A DNA stretch of 64,000 nt from Omphiscola glabra (GCA_964017045.1 OZ024796.1:1699637-1763636), one strand, 5' to 3'; positions 33,446-48,053 are shown, counted from the first letter of the stretch. Notes: generated from the letters alone by a model not told the origin. Made by a program: numbers and translations.

Positions 33446-33529
33446 AATCACAAGCTTGCCTTCCTCTGCAGATAGGACAAATAAAAATACAAGAACTAGA
33501 GAATAGTTAAAAATATAGTCCTTTAATTA

Positions 33530-33595
33530 TTGTGTACTGGAGCTTAATCCCCAAGCAAAAGCCCAGACAAGCAAAAACGATAATTGGACCGAGAG
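33530..33595 (+). mobile_element. SINE fragment (B-box region)
   Basis: ACTGGAGCTTAATCCCC followed by AAAGCCCAGACAAGCAAAAA matches the stretch from the B box onwards of the SINE at 25749-26134. The head is missing here, and the A-box array lies 90 bp upstream. Confidence 0.7.
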
Positions 33596-35026
33596 ATATG
33601 TTGGGCCCAAAGATGTAGAGGACAGGTAAACCAACAGTCGTCCGCGTCACGTGTTGTTACAGGGTTAGAACATGTCATGCGCAACATGACCTAAAAATAC
33701 AAGGAACCAGGAGTAAATAAAATAATTAAAAAGAAAAGCAAACGTATTTCAAGCAATTGATCTCAGATAAAACTGCGCATGCGCCGTTAGACCATCCCAT
33801 ACAGCAGGTTTGGCTGATTGGCTATCATTCTCAAATATATGCCAAACTATTTCGCGCTATGCTGAGTGGCATGACGAACTGTCTTGGACTTGGTTGAGCC
33901 ACAGTTTCATAGGAGTCCGTGAAGGCTGGTGGTGTTCTGGTGGTGTTCTGACAACGATTTAACTCCTCTTCCAGGTCTGTACTCAACAAACTCGATATTA
34001 ACAAACCCAACAAACTCGATACTACTAAGCCTGATATTAAAAAATCCGATTTTAACAAACTCGATATTAACAATCCGACATGGCTGGGGCTAAAAATAAT
34101 TCAAATAATGTTTTTAAAAATATATTATTACGATTTTTACTATAGCGTAAAACGTGCGCACTAATAGGACCTAGTAATAACTGAATAGCTTGCATAAAGT
34201 AGAAGTAGAAACGAATTTGTAACGTCATGGATTCCAGAATCGCGAGATCTCACGGGATCGTCTCTCACGCGGCACAAATATTCTTGACGTCTACACAAGT
34301 AGTACTCGCTCAACTCACACTGGTACCTAAGCAGCGCCCTCTGAACCGAAACAATAGCAAGATGAGTAAGTCATTGGAGATAAAGGGACACAAACAAACA
34401 AACAAACACGACTGTAGTCGAGTCCATCAAATCAAACACAGCATCAGTTTCTCCAGGGGTTAGCGGGGTTCTGAGTCGCTCCACGAGAAGTGCCCCACAA
34501 ACCTCTCTCCGGCATGGCGTACATCCCAAGGGATGTGACCCACGTTTTGGAAGAGTGAGCTCTCGCCACTCATCGGTGGGGTGGAATATGTACCAAGCAT
34601 CGCTGCACGGCTCAAGGGACGCATCACATTCTTGGTAAATCTGGTAAAGGCGAACTGTCTTAGACCAAGGGTTGGGGAACTTCTCGGAGAAGGGTTTAAG
34701 TTAAATCGCTAAGTGTAGTAAAAACACTTCACCCACAACGCCCAATCCTTCTCCATAATGAACACACAAGAGACAGGGGCGATTTTTTCCCCGCGATATT
34801 AACCTTTGAAATGTGGATTCCAGCCATGCGTTACGACTAGCAGCCCTATTTCTGAAATGAATATTTCTCAAATCACGTACTTAAAAAATGTGCACGCGCG
34901 TTCTATGAAACGCAAGGTGGTGTAAACAAAAATATTTTTGTTCGAATAGGTCAAGGCCACCATCTTGGAATGGCGTCATGGCGCCAGCATACCATATCAA
35001 TTTTGGATTAAAGTATTTAGAGTTTC
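33596..35026. other. Region without recognised gene
   Basis: Mixed composition. A short repeat of AACAAACTCGATATTAACAA type lies at 33985-34078, and a GC-rich stretch at 34440-34800 looks unlike the flanks and may be an old transposon fragment. The open frame of 78 residues at 34227-34463 has no recognisable motif. Confidence 0.4.
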
Positions 35027-35590
35027 CTTTAAGTCAGTGGTGTAGCTGGGGGGGGGGGGGTGCCGACGGCACGTGGTGACCCCATCTCAGGGGGGGGATG
35101 ACAACAATTTGAAAAAAATGCATATTTCAAGAGCACACATTGCCAGGTCTAGCTGAATTTCATAAAAAGATTACAGATGACATGTACATTTTCCACACAG
35201 GTAACCAATCCAAATGCGTGTTTCATTAAAAACTCAAAGGTTGGTGCGTTAGAAATGAGGTGACCCTATAGGTACACCAGAAAAACAACGAACGCCGATT
35301 GAAGTGTTCGGTAAATTTCTTGAGTGACAGGAAGTGACAGGAAGCTACATTGATCTAAATTCTAAAAAAAAATTAAAGATTTCCATTGATGCCAAATACT
35401 ATGTGGTCGGGTGATTTTAGTACTTGATACAGTTCTTAAATACATTTACCGTACCTCCTGACCTTTAAATAATGTGTCTTTTGTTGTTGTCATTGTTATA
35501 CAGTGGACTTATTTTAACAAGAAGAAATCCATGGCGGAGGTCGGGGGAAGGTGGGGTGACACTAACCCTAGCTACGCCACTGCCTTAAGT
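35027..35590. mobile_element. Non-autonomous hAT-like DNA transposon
   Basis: The ends are CAGTGGTGTAGCTGGGG at 35035 and CCCTAGCTACGCCACTG ending at 35582, an imperfect inverted repeat of about 17 bp. The element is flanked by CTTTAAGT (35027-35034) and CCTTAAGT (35583-35590), an 8-bp target duplication with one mismatch. CAGTG-type ends plus 8-bp duplications are the signature of the hAT superfamily. The 548-bp interior has no transposase, so it would depend on an autonomous relative. Confidence 0.75.
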
Positions 35591-36104
35591 AACAGTTATT
35601 TTTTATAGTGCAATCTTAATTCCAAGTTCCATATTTGGTTGAAGAGAAAAGACCGTGATATTATGGGCTACGTCCAAATTTTTGTAAAACAGAGTAGGTT
35701 GCCCTTGATTGCCGCCTACTTTTACCACGTTGGGTTGGTTCAACATCATGTTTGTTGTTTCTAAACCCGATTCTAGTAAATTAAGTAGGGCTAATTAAAA
35801 CAGTCGTAATAATATTGTTTTAAAAAATAAAATTTATATTTTTACTCTGAATAATTTATTTTCTCTCAAGTCACGGTGACGTCATCCGATCCATGTTCAC
35901 CCACCCAAACCATGACAACCACATATGATATGAAAGCGGAAATGATATTCACCAAAGTACCATGCTCTTTTCTCTCAGAAAATAATTATTTTTTCCTTCG
36001 TGAACGTATCTCATAGAACTTATGAGATTAAAACGCTACCCCATCGACCCCCCCCCCCCCCCACAAAAAAATAAAAATAAACAAAAGTACCACATTCTGG
36101 TTCT

Positions 36105-36250
36105 GGTAGGGTACGTTGCTGCATCCATATACTGGCATATGTGCATCGAAGTCGATTATCTCTCTGTAGATAAGACAGTCATCTGCAAACAGCCTCACTT
36201 GAGATTTTATAGTATCAGTATCAGGGAGGTCGTTTGTGTGACAGAGAAGC
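36105..36250 (-). pseudogene. Fragment of a LINE-type reverse transcriptase
   Basis: Minus-strand translation around 36230-36150 reads NDLPDTDTIKSQVRLFADD, then CLIYREI. This is the catalytic FADD box of non-LTR (CR1/Jockey/RTE-like) reverse transcriptases, with its typical upstream NDLPD. Homology stops within about 50 residues on each side, so it is a dead remnant. A C run at 36046-36062 borders it. Confidence 0.7.
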
Positions 36251-36619
36251 TTCTACTTCTTGATATTTGAAATAGTCTAATCCCGCTAAAAACAGCAAAG
36301 TATTTAATCTGTTTTGTTTGTTTCAGTGATTGTTTATATTCTAAATACAAAACAAAGGAAACAGAAGCACTAATACTAATCAAAGCAAGCACATATTATA
36401 AGGGTCGTTGTTTCGCTTTGTACCGGAAATACAAATCTAATAATAGCCAAAAGTGAAAACGCTAGGCGCCCTCTATAAAAGTGTTGATAACAAACATATG
36501 GTTGCCTCCCATTGGCAGGTCAATTTATATATTATTTTTCTATACTTATCAAAAGTAAAAGTAAGTCAGTTAAAATAAAAATTAAAAATATCTCGCATCA
36601 AAGCAAGCTAACAGTTTGG

Positions 36620-36800
36620 GTAAATGCAAAGAAGAGATGCCATGTTTTTCCCGATGGCCGCCATCTTGGTTGACACGACCAGTTAATTCTGTCACTAAAA
36701 CCTAACTAAATGTATCCCTAAACCTAACCTGAACCCTAATTCACGGCAACTTTAACAAACACGCAAATGACGTCATGGCATCTCTCCTTTGCATTCACCA
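36620..36800. mobile_element. MITE-like palindromic element with TTAGGG-like core (copy 2)
   Basis: Left arm AATGCAAAGAAGAGATGCCATG near 36622 (read AAGAAGAGATGCCATG) pairs with CATGGCATCTCTCCTTTGCATT near 36775. The interior contains CTAAATGTATCCCTAAACCT and AACCTGAACCCTAATTCAC, the inverse of the core of the element at 9592-9771. It also shares the CCGCCATCTTGGTTG block. Confidence 0.7.
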
Positions 36801-37384
36801 CAGTTTGTTGCACGTAAAATGACATTTAATTTAGAGTTACTCTGTTTTGGACAAGGTAAGATAATCAATAATTCAAAACTTTAAAACTAAAAACGAAGAC
36901 GCTAAATTGCTTCCATTCGTTTTTTGGTTATCGCGCCTATCTTAGCACTATTAGACACGGCGCTATCTTCGCGGATATTCCGGCCACCGTCGCTCGTCAA
37001 ACGGTGAGCACCGGCTCAACCCTGGCCAATCTCGCACAGCTTCGTTTACACAAAGACAATACAAACTGGGGGCTAACGTCAAATTCTTGGAGAGCTGAGT
37101 GGGAGGACTTCTGGAGGAGTGGGAGTGGGGTGGAGTAGAAAGCTATGATTGGAAAAGTTCAAGTACTCGAAATGCCAAAATCAAGACGAGGGGGAGGGGG
37201 AGGGGTGCTCCTAGTCGAGGTCAGGTTAAAGTTGTAAGAATGGGATAGGAGTGGAGATGGAGGTGTTGAGACTCACGTGTTCATTTCAGACAGACGTATA
37301 GTATAAACTTTAATCTTGTCATACAAAAATGAAACAGGGAGTTGTTATGTACTTATAATCTTATAATCATTTGTATTATCTACT

Positions 37385-37630
37385 TTCAGGGCACTCCGAC
37401 ATCTACTCTCAGGGTAATCCAACATCTACTATCAGGGTACTCCGAGATCTACTCTCAGGGCACTCCGATATCTACTCTCAGGGCACTCTGACATCTACTA
37501 TAAGGGTACTCTGACATCTACTCGCAGGGCACTCTGACATCTATTCTCAGTGCACTCCGACATCTACTCTTAGGGCACTCCGACATCTACTATCAGGGAA
37601 CTCCGATATCTACTCGCAGGGCACGCCGAC
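37385..37630. repeat. 24-bp minisatellite, about 10 copies
   Basis: The unit contains CAGGGCACTCCGACATCTAC and TCT, with frequent substitutions. Each unit ends with a pyrimidine-rich TACTCTCAG that looks like a 3' splice site on the + strand. Confidence 0.9.
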
Positions 37631-37754
37631 GTCATTGAAATAGGCTAATCCATGCACTACGTATCTTTTAAATAAAGCATTTTATATTTTTACCGTCTCT
37701 TGTGTTATTGAATTATGAATTCCTATGTTACATATAACGATGTCATAGCCCTCA

Positions 37755-38518
37755 CAACATAATAGCTGATCATCCCACAGCGTCAGCGATATCACAACAT
37801 GACACATCATCCCACAGCATCAGCGATATCACAACATGACACATCATTCCACAGCGTCAGCGATATCACAACATGACACATCATCCCACAGCATCAGCGA
37901 TATCACAACATGACACATCATCCCACAGCATCAGCGATATCACAACATGACACATCATTCCACAGCGTCAGCGATATCATAACATGACACATCATCCCAC
38001 AGCATCAGCGATATCACAACATGACACATCATCCCACAGCATCAGCGATATCACAACATGACATATCATCCCACAGCATCAGCGATATCACAACATGACA
38101 CATCATCCCACAGCATCAGCGATATCACAACATGACACATCATCCCACAGCGTCAGCGATATCACAACATGACACATCATCCCACAGCGTCAGCGATATC
38201 ACAACATGACACATCATCCCACAGCATCAGCGATATCACAACATGACACATCATCCCACAGCATCAGCGATATCACACCATGACACATCATCCCACAGCG
38301 TCAGCGATATCACAACATGACACATCATCCCACAGCATCAGCGATATCACAACATGACACATCATCCCACAGCATCAGCGATATCACACCATGACACATC
38401 ATCCCACAGCATCAGCGATATCACAACATGACACATCATCCCACAGCATCAGCGATATCACACCATGACACATCATCCCACAGCGTCAGCGATATCACAC
38501 CATGACACATCATCACAC
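37755..38518. repeat. 37-bp minisatellite, about 20 copies
   Basis: The unit contains CCCACAGCATCAGCGATATC and ACAACATGACACATCAT. CAGCATCAG and CAGCGTCAG variants alternate irregularly. Confidence 0.97.
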
Positions 38519-38724
38519 AACATCCTTACACAAAGTTGTACCCCTCAAAACATAATGACTTATCACACAAAGTCATTGCTCGCACGCCACAATGACAGTA
38601 TATCACATGAGTACCCATCCCCCACATGAGGTTGCACCCTCACTTGAGGCTACCCATTCCCCACCTGAGGTTACTCATCCCTCACTAGAGGTTACAACAC
38701 CCCCCCACTCCCCCACCAACTCAC

Positions 38725-38814
38725 CTCAAGTGATCGATCCTCACCCACAAATCGTTGAATGTATTTTCTTTGGAATTTGTTTTCGTCTTTCCTCCATTTT
38801 TGTCGGGGTTTAAG
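38725..38814 (-). CDS. Candidate internal exon of the unrecognised minus-strand gene
   Basis: On the minus strand a strong acceptor, CTTTGCCACTATTTCAG, precedes 38814, and a strong donor, GAG/GTGAGTTGG, follows 38725. The 90 nt are open in the frame set by the preceding candidate exon (49032-49136 ends with two bases, this one starts with one). They encode LNPDKNGGKTKTNSKE and then FNDLWVRIDHL. The end resembles the end of exon 49032-49136 (LDSLWERLDPS) in both peptide (LWxRxD) and donor. I do not recognise the protein. Support is splice context, phase and that resemblance. Confidence 0.5.
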
Positions 38815-38929
38815 CTGAAATAGTGGCAAAGGTTAAAGGTTAAAGGTTATGGTATGAGTATGTTATGTATGGGTTCTGTTAAAATCACATTAAATAGTGA
38901 GCTTAGTTTGATGTAAAAGATCTACAGTC

Positions 38930-41900
38930 ACGGATACAATCATAGTGACAGATGGGTCACGGATACAATCATAGTGACAGATGGGTCACGGATACAATCA
39001 TAGTGACAGATGGGTCACATATACAATCATAGTGACAGATGGGTCACATATACAATCATAGTGACAGATGGGTCACATATACAATCATAGTGACAGATGG
39101 GTCACATATACAATCATAGTGACAGATGGGTCACGGATACAATCAGAGTGACAGGTGGGTCATGGATACAATCAGAGTGACAGATGGGTCACGGATATAA
39201 TCAGATTGACAGATGGGACACGGATACAATCAGAGTGACAGATATGTCACATATTCAATCATAGTTACAGATGGGTCACATATACAATCAGAGTGACAGA
39301 TGGGTCACGGATACAATCATAGTGACAGATGGGTCACGGATACAATCAGAGTGACAGATGGGTCACGGATACAATCATAGTGACAGGTGGGTCACGGATA
39401 CAATCATAGTGACAGATGGGTCACGGATACAATCATAGTGACAGATGGGTCACGGATACAATCATAGTGACAGATGGGTCACGGATACAATCATAGTGAC
39501 AGATGGGTCACGGATACAATCAGAGTGACAGATAAGTCACATATACAATCATAGTGACATATGGGTCACGGATACAATCATAGTGACAGATGGGTCACGG
39601 ATACAATCATAGTGACAGATGGGTCACGGATACAATCATAGTGACAGATGGGTCACGGATACAATCATAGTGACAGATGTACCACGGATACAATCATAGT
39701 GACAGGTGGGTCACGGATACAATCATAGTGACAGATGGGTCATGATACAATCAGAGTGACAGATGGGTCACGGATACAATCATAGTGACAGATGGGTCAC
39801 GGATACAATCATAGTGACAGATGGGTCACGGATACAATCATAGTGACAGATGGGTCACATATACAATAATAGTGACAGATGGGTCACGGATACAATCATA
39901 GTGACAGATGGGTCACGGATACAATCATAGTGACAGATAGGTCACATATACAATCAAATTGACAGATGGGTCACGGATACAATCATAGTGACAGATGGGT
40001 CACGGATACAATCATAGTGACAGATGGGTCACGGATACAATCATAGTGACAGATGTACCACGGATACAATCATAGTGACAGGTGGGTCACGGATACAATC
40101 ATAGTGACAGATGGGTCACGGATACAATCATAGTGACAGATGGGTCACGGATACAATCATAGTGACAGATGAGTCACGGATACAATCAGAGTGACAGATG
40201 GGTCACGGATACAATCATAGTGACAGATGGGTCACATATACAATAATAGTGACAGATGGGTCACGGATACAATCATAGTGACAGATGGGTCACGGATACA
40301 ATCATAGTGACAGATAGGTCACATATACAATCATATTGACAGATGGGTCACGGATACAATCATAGTGACAGATGGGTCACGGATACAATCATAGTGACAT
40401 ATGTGTCACGGATACAATCATATTGACAGATGGGTCACGGATACAATCATAGTGACAGATGAGTCACGGATACAATCATAGTGACAGATGAGTCACGGAT
40501 ACAATCATAGTGACAGATGAGTCACATATACAATCATAGTGACAGATGGGTCACGGATACAATCACAGTGACAGATGGGTCACATATACAATCATAGTGA
40601 CATATGGGTCACGGATACAATCATAGTGACATATGGGTAACGGATACAATCATAGTGACATATGGGTCACGGATACAATCATAGTGACATATGGGTCACG
40701 GATACAATCATAGTGACATATGGGTCACGGACACAATCATAGTGACATATGGGTCACGGACACAATCATAGTGACATATGGGTCACGGATACAATCATAG
40801 TGACATATGGGTCACGGATACAATCATAGTGACATATGGGTCACGGATACAATCATAGTGACATATGGGTCACGGATACAATCATAGTGACATATGGGTC
40901 ACGGATACAATCATAGTGACAGATGAGTCACGGATACAATCATAGTGACAGAAGGGTCACGGATACAATCAGAGTGACATATGTGTCACGGATACAATCA
41001 TAGTGACATATGGGTCACGGATACATTCATAGTGACATATGGGTCACGGATACAATCATAGTGACAGATGGGTCACAGATACAATCATAGTGACAGATGG
41101 GTCACAGATACAATCATAGTGACATATGGGTCATGGAGACAATCAGAGTGACAGATGGGTCACGGATACAATCATAGTGACATATGGGTCACGGATACAA
41201 TCATAGTGACAGGTGGGTCACGGATACAATCATAGTGACAGGTGGGTCACGGATACAATCATAGTGACAGATGGGTCACAGATACAATCATAGTGACAGA
41301 TGGGTCACATATACAATCATAGTGACATATGGGTCACGGATACAATCAGAGTGACAGATGAGTCACGGATACAATCATAGTGACAGATGGGTCACGGATA
41401 CAATCAGAGTGACAGATGGGTCACATATACAATCATAGTGACAGATGAATCACGGATACAATCAGAGTGACAGATGAGTCACGGATACAATCATAGTGAC
41501 AGATGGGTCACGGATACAATCAGAGTGACAGATGGGTCACATATACAATCATAGTGACAGATGAATCACGGATACAATCAGAGTGACAGATTGGTCACGG
41601 ATACAATCAGAGTGACAGATGAGTCACGGATACAATCATAGTGACATATGGGTCACATATACAATCATAGTGACATATGGGTCACTGAGACAATCAGAGT
41701 GACAGATGGGTCACGGATACAATCAGAGTGACAGATGAGTCACGGATACAATCATAGTGACAGATGGGTCACATATACAATCATAGTGACATATGGATCA
41801 CGGATACAATCAGAGTGACAGATGGGTGACGGATACAATCATAGTGACATATGGGTCACGGATACAATCATAGTGACAGATGGGTCACGGATACAATCAG

Positions 41901-44900
41901 AGTGACAGATGGGTCACGGATACAATCAGAGTGACAGATGGGTCACGGATACAATCATAGTGACAGATGGGTCACGGATACAATCATAGTGACAGATGGG
42001 TCACGGATACAATCATACTGACAGATGTGGCACGGATACAATCATAGTGACAGATGGGTCACGGATACAATCATAGTGACAGCTGGGTCACATATACAAT
42101 CATAGTGACAGATGAGTCACATATACAATCATAGTGACAGATGAGTCACATATACAATCATAGTGACAGATGGGTCACGGATACAATCATAGTGACAGAT
42201 GGGTCACGGATACAATCATAGTGACAGATGAGTCACATAGACAATCATAGTGACAGATGGGTCACGGATACAATCATAGTGACAGATGGGTCACGGATAC
42301 AATCATAGTGACAGATGGGTCACGGATACAATCATAGTGACAGATGGGTCACGGATACAATCATAGTGACAGATGGGTCACGGATACAATCATAGTGACA
42401 GATGGGTCACGGATACAATCATAGTGACAGATGGGTCACGGATACAATCATAGTGACATATGGGTCACGGATACAATCATAGTGACAGATGGGTCACGGA
42501 TACAATCATAGTGAAATATGGGTGACGGATACAATCATAGTGACATATGGGTCACGGATACAATCATAGTGACAGATGGGTCACGGATACAATCAGAGTG
42601 ACAGATGGGTCACGGATACAATCAGAGTGACAGATGGGTCACGGATACAATCAGAGTGACAGATGGATCACGGATACAATCATAGTGACAGATGGGTAAC
42701 GGATACAATCATAGTGACAGATGTGTCACGGATACAATCATAGTGACAGATGGGTCACGGATACAATCATAGTGACATATGGGTCACGGATACAATCAGA
42801 GTGACAGATGGGTCACGGATACAATCAGAGTGACAGATGGGTCACGGATACAATCAGAGTGACAGATGGGTCACGGATACAATCATAGTGACATATGGGT
42901 CACGGATACAATCATAGTGACATATGTGTCACGGATACAATCATAGTGACATATGGGTCACGGATACAATCATAGTGACATATGGGTCTCGGATACAATC
43001 ATAGTGACAGATGGGTCACGGATACAATCATAGTGACAGATGAGTCACGGATACAATCATAGTGAAAGATGAGTCACGGATACAATCATAGTGACAGATG
43101 GGTCACATATACAATCATAGTGACATATGGGTCACGGATACATTCATAGTGACATATGGGTCACGGATACAATCATAGTGACAGATGGGTCACGGATACA
43201 ATCATAGTGACAGATGGGTCACAGATACAATCATAGTGACAGATGGGTCACAGATACAATCATAGTGACAGATTGGTCACATATACAATCATAGTGACAT
43301 ATGGGTCACGGAGACAATCAGAGTGACAGATGGGTCACGGATACAATCAGAGTGACAGATGAGTCACGGATACAATCATAGTGACAGATGGGTCACGGAT
43401 ACAATCAGAGTGACAGATGGGTCACATATACAATCATAGTGACAGATGGGTCACGGATACAATCAGAGTGACAGATGGGTCACGGATACAATCATAGTGA
43501 CAGATGGGTCAAGGATAAAATCAGAGGGACAGATGGGTCACAGATACAATCATAGTGAAAGATGGGTCACAGATACAATCATAGTGAAAGATGGGTCACA
43601 GATACAATCAGAGTGACAGATGGGTCACGGATACAATCAGAGTGACAGGTGGGTCATGGATACAATAAGAGTGACAGATGGGTCACGGATATAATCAGAT
43701 TGACAGATGGGACACGGATACAATCAGAGTGACAGATATGTCACATATTCAATCATAGTTACAGATGGGTCACATATACAATTAGAGTGACAGATGGGTC
43801 ACAGATAAATCAGAGTGGCAGATGGGTCACGGATACAATCAGAGTGACAGATGGGTCACGGATACAATCATAGTGACAGATGAGTCACGGATACAATCAG
43901 AGTGACAGATGGGTCACGGATACAATCCGAGTGACAGATGGGTCACGGATACAATCATAGTGACAGATGGGTCACGGATACAATCATAGTGACAGATGGG
44001 TCACATATACAATAATAGTGACAGATGGGTCACGGATACAATCATAGTGACAGATGGGTCACGGATACAATCATAGTGACAGATAGGTCACATATACAAT
44101 CATATTGACAGATGGGTCACGGATACAATCATAGTGACAGATGGGTCACGGATACAATCATAGTGACAGATGGGTCACGGATACAATCATAGTGACAGAT
44201 GTACCACGGATACAATCATAGTGACAGGTGGGTCACGGATACAATCATAGTGACAGATGGGTCACGGATACAATCATAGTGACAGATGGGTCACGGATAC
44301 AATCATAGTGACAGATGAGTCACGGATACAATCAGAGTGACAGATGGGTCACGGATACAATCATAGTGACAGATGGGTCACATATACAATAATAGTGACA
44401 GATGGGTCACGGATACAATCATAGTGACAGATGGGTCACGGATACAATCATAGTGACAGATAGGTCACATATACAATCATATTGACAGATGGGTCACGGA
44501 TACAATCATAGTGACAGATGGGTCACGGATACAATCATAGTGACATATGTGTCACGGATACAATCATATTGACAGATGGGTCACGGATACAATCATAGTG
44601 ACAGATGAGTCACGGATACAATCATAGTGACAGATGAGTCACGGATACAATCATAGTGACAGATGAGTCACATATACAATCATAGTGACAGATGGGTCAC
44701 GGATACAATCACAGTGACAGATGGGTCACATATACAATCATAGTGACATATGGGTCACGGATACAATCATAGTGACATATGGGTCACGGATACAATCATA
44801 GTGACATATGGGTCACGGACACAATCATAGTGACATATGGGTCACGGATACAATCATAGTGACATATGGGTCACGGATACAATCATAGTGACATATGGGT

Positions 44901-47900
44901 CACGGATACAATCATAGTGACATATGGGTCACGGATACAATCATAGTGACATATGGGTCACGGATACAATCATAGTGACAGATGAGTCACGGATACAATC
45001 ATAGTGACAGAAGGGTCACGGATACAATCAGAGTGACATATGTGTCACGGATACAATCATAGTGACATATGGGTCACGGATACATTCATAGTGACATATG
45101 GGTCACGGATACAATCATAGTGACAGATGGGTCACAGATACAATCATAGTGACAGATGGGTCACAGATACAATCATAGTGACATATGGGTCATGGAGACA
45201 ATCAGAGTGACAGATGGGTCACGGATACAATCATAGTGACATATGGGTCACGGATACAATCATAGTGACAGGTGGGTCACGGATACAATCATAGTGACAG
45301 GTGGGTCACGGATACAATCATAGTGACAGATGGGTCACAGATACAATCATAGTGACAGATGGGTCACATATACAATCATAGTGACATATGGGTCACGGAT
45401 ACAATCAGAGTGACAGATGAGTCACGGATACAATCATAGTGACATATGGGTCACGGATACAATCAGAGTGACAGATGGGTCACATATACAATCATAGTGA
45501 CAGATGAATCACGGATACAATCAGAGTGACAGATGAGTCACGGATACAATCATAGTGACAGATGGGTCACGGATACAATCAGAGTGACAGATGGGTCACA
45601 TATACAATCATAGTGACAGATGAATCACGGATACAATCAGAGTGACAGATTGGTCACGGATACAATCAGAGTGACAGATGAGTCACGGATACAATCATAG
45701 TGACATATGGGTAACATATACAATCATAGTGACATATGGGTCACTGAGACAATCAGAGTGACAGATGGGTCACGGATACAATCAGAGTGACAGATGAGTC
45801 ACGGATACAATCATAGTGACAGATGGGTCACATATACAATCATAGTGACAGATGGATCACGGATACAATCAGAGTGACAGATGGGTGACGGATACAATCA
45901 TAGTGACATATGGGTCACGGATACAATCATAGTGACAGATGGGTCACGGATACAATCAGAGTGACAGATGGGTCACGGATACAATCAGAGTGACAGATGG
46001 GTCACGGATACAATCATAGTGACAGATGGGTCACGGATACAATCATAGTGACAGATGGGTCACGGATACAATCATAGTGACAGATGTGGCACGGATACAA
46101 TCATAGTGACAGATGGGTCACGGATACAATCATAGTGACAGCTGGGTCACAGATACAATCATAGTGACAGATGAGTCACATATACAATCATAGTGACAGA
46201 TGAGTCACATATACAATCATAGTGACAGATGGGTCACGGATACAATCATAGTGACAGATGGGTCACGGATACAATCATAGTGACAGATGAGTCACATAGA
46301 CAATCATAGTGACAGATGGGTCACGGATACAATCATAGTGACAGATGGGTCACGGATACAATCATAGTGACAGATGGGTCACGGATACAATCATAGTGAC
46401 AGATGGGTCACGGATACAATCATAGTGACAGATGGGTCACGGATACAATCATAGTGACAGATGGGTCACGGATACAATCATAGTGACATATGGGTCACGG
46501 ATACAATCATAGTGACAGATGGGTCACGGATACAATCATAATGAAATATGGGTGACGGATACAATCATAGTGACATATGGGTCACGGATACAATCATAGT
46601 GACAGATGGGTCACGGATACAATCAGAGTGACAGATGGGTCACGGATACAATCAGAGTGACAGATGGGTCACGGATACAATCAGAGTGACAGATGGATCA
46701 CGGATACAATCATAGTGACAGATGGGTCACGGATACAATCATAGTGACAGATGTGTCACGGATACAATCATAGTGACAGATGGGTCACGGATACAATCAT
46801 AGTGACATATGGGTCACGGATACAATCAGAGTGACAGATGGGTCACGGATACAATCAGAGTGACAGATGGGTCACGGATACAATCAGAGTGACAGATGGG
46901 TCACGGATACAATCATAGTGACATATGGGTCACGGATACAATCATAGTGACATATGTGTCACGGATACAATCATAGTGACATATGGGTCACGGATACAAT
47001 CATAGTGACATATGGGTCTCGGATACAATCATAGTGACAGATGGGTCACGGATACAATCATAGTGACAGATGAGTCACGGATACAATCATAGTGAAAGAT
47101 GAGTCACGGATACAATCATAGTGACAGATGGGTCACATATACAATCATAGTGACATATGGGTCACGGATACATTCATAGTGACATATGGGTCACGGATAC
47201 AATCATAGTGACAGATGGGTCACGGATACAATCATAGTGACAGATGGGTCACAGATACAATCATAGTGACAGATGGGTCACAGATACAATCATAGTGACA
47301 GATTGGTCACATATACAATCATATTGACATATGGGTCACGGAGACAATCAGAGTGACAGATGGGTCACGGATACAATCAGAGTGACAGATGAGTCACGGA
47401 TACAATCATAGTGACAGATGGGTCACGGATACAATCAGAGTGACAGATGGGTCACATATACAATCATAGTGACAGATGGGTCACGGATACAATCAGAGTG
47501 ACAGATGGGTCACGGATACAATCATAGTGACAGATGGGTCACGGATACAATCAGAGGGACAGATGGGTCACAGATACAATCATAGTGAAAGATGGGTCAC
47601 AGATACAATCATAGTGAAAGATGGGTCACAGATACAATCAGAGTGACAGATGGGTCACGGATACAATCAGAGTGACAGGTGGGTCATGGATACAATAAGA
47701 GTGACAGATGGGTCACGGATATAATCAGATTGACAGATGGGACACGGATACAATCAGAGTGACAGATATGTCACATATTCAATCATAGTGACAGATGGGT
47801 CACATATACAATTAGAGTGACAGATGGGTCACAGATAAATCAGAGTGGCAGATGGGTCACGGATACAATCAGAGTGACAGATGGGTCACGGATACAATCA

Positions 47901-48053
47901 TAGTGACAGATGAGTCACGGATACAATCAGAGTGACAGATGGGTCACGGATACAATCCGAGTGACAGATGGGTCACGGATACAATTAGAGTGACAGATGG
48001 GTCACGGATACAATCATAGTGACAGATGGGTCACGGATACAATCAGAGTGACA
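38930..48053. repeat. 29-bp satellite-like array, about 9.1 kb, about 315 copies, with 4-kb higher-order structure
   Basis: The unit contains CGGATACAATCATAGTGACA and GATGGGTCA. Common variants are CATATA for CGGATA, CAGAG for CATAG, and CATATGG for CAGATGG. The pattern of variants repeats with a period of about 4.03-4.06 kb (see findings). The array fills nearly all of the proposed intron between the exons at 49032 and 38814. It is stop-rich and non-coding in all frames. Confidence 0.98.

Noticed and set aside
32810..33451. A 213-residue minus-strand open frame rich in GHPA/ATQL repeats
   Set aside because: Most of it is the 13-bp A-box array. Only the last part overlaps the candidate first exon, for which I use the internal ATG at 32893.
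36900..37120. Further minus-strand exon of the proposed gene (acceptor CCACTCCCACTCCTCCAG near 37110)
   Set aside because: Two frames are open after the acceptor and the donor (GTGCTC) is weak. No support to choose between them.
38930..48053. Regularly spaced repeats considered as a CRISPR array
   Set aside because: The units are directly adjacent without unique spacers, the context is a eukaryotic intron, and there are no cas genes.
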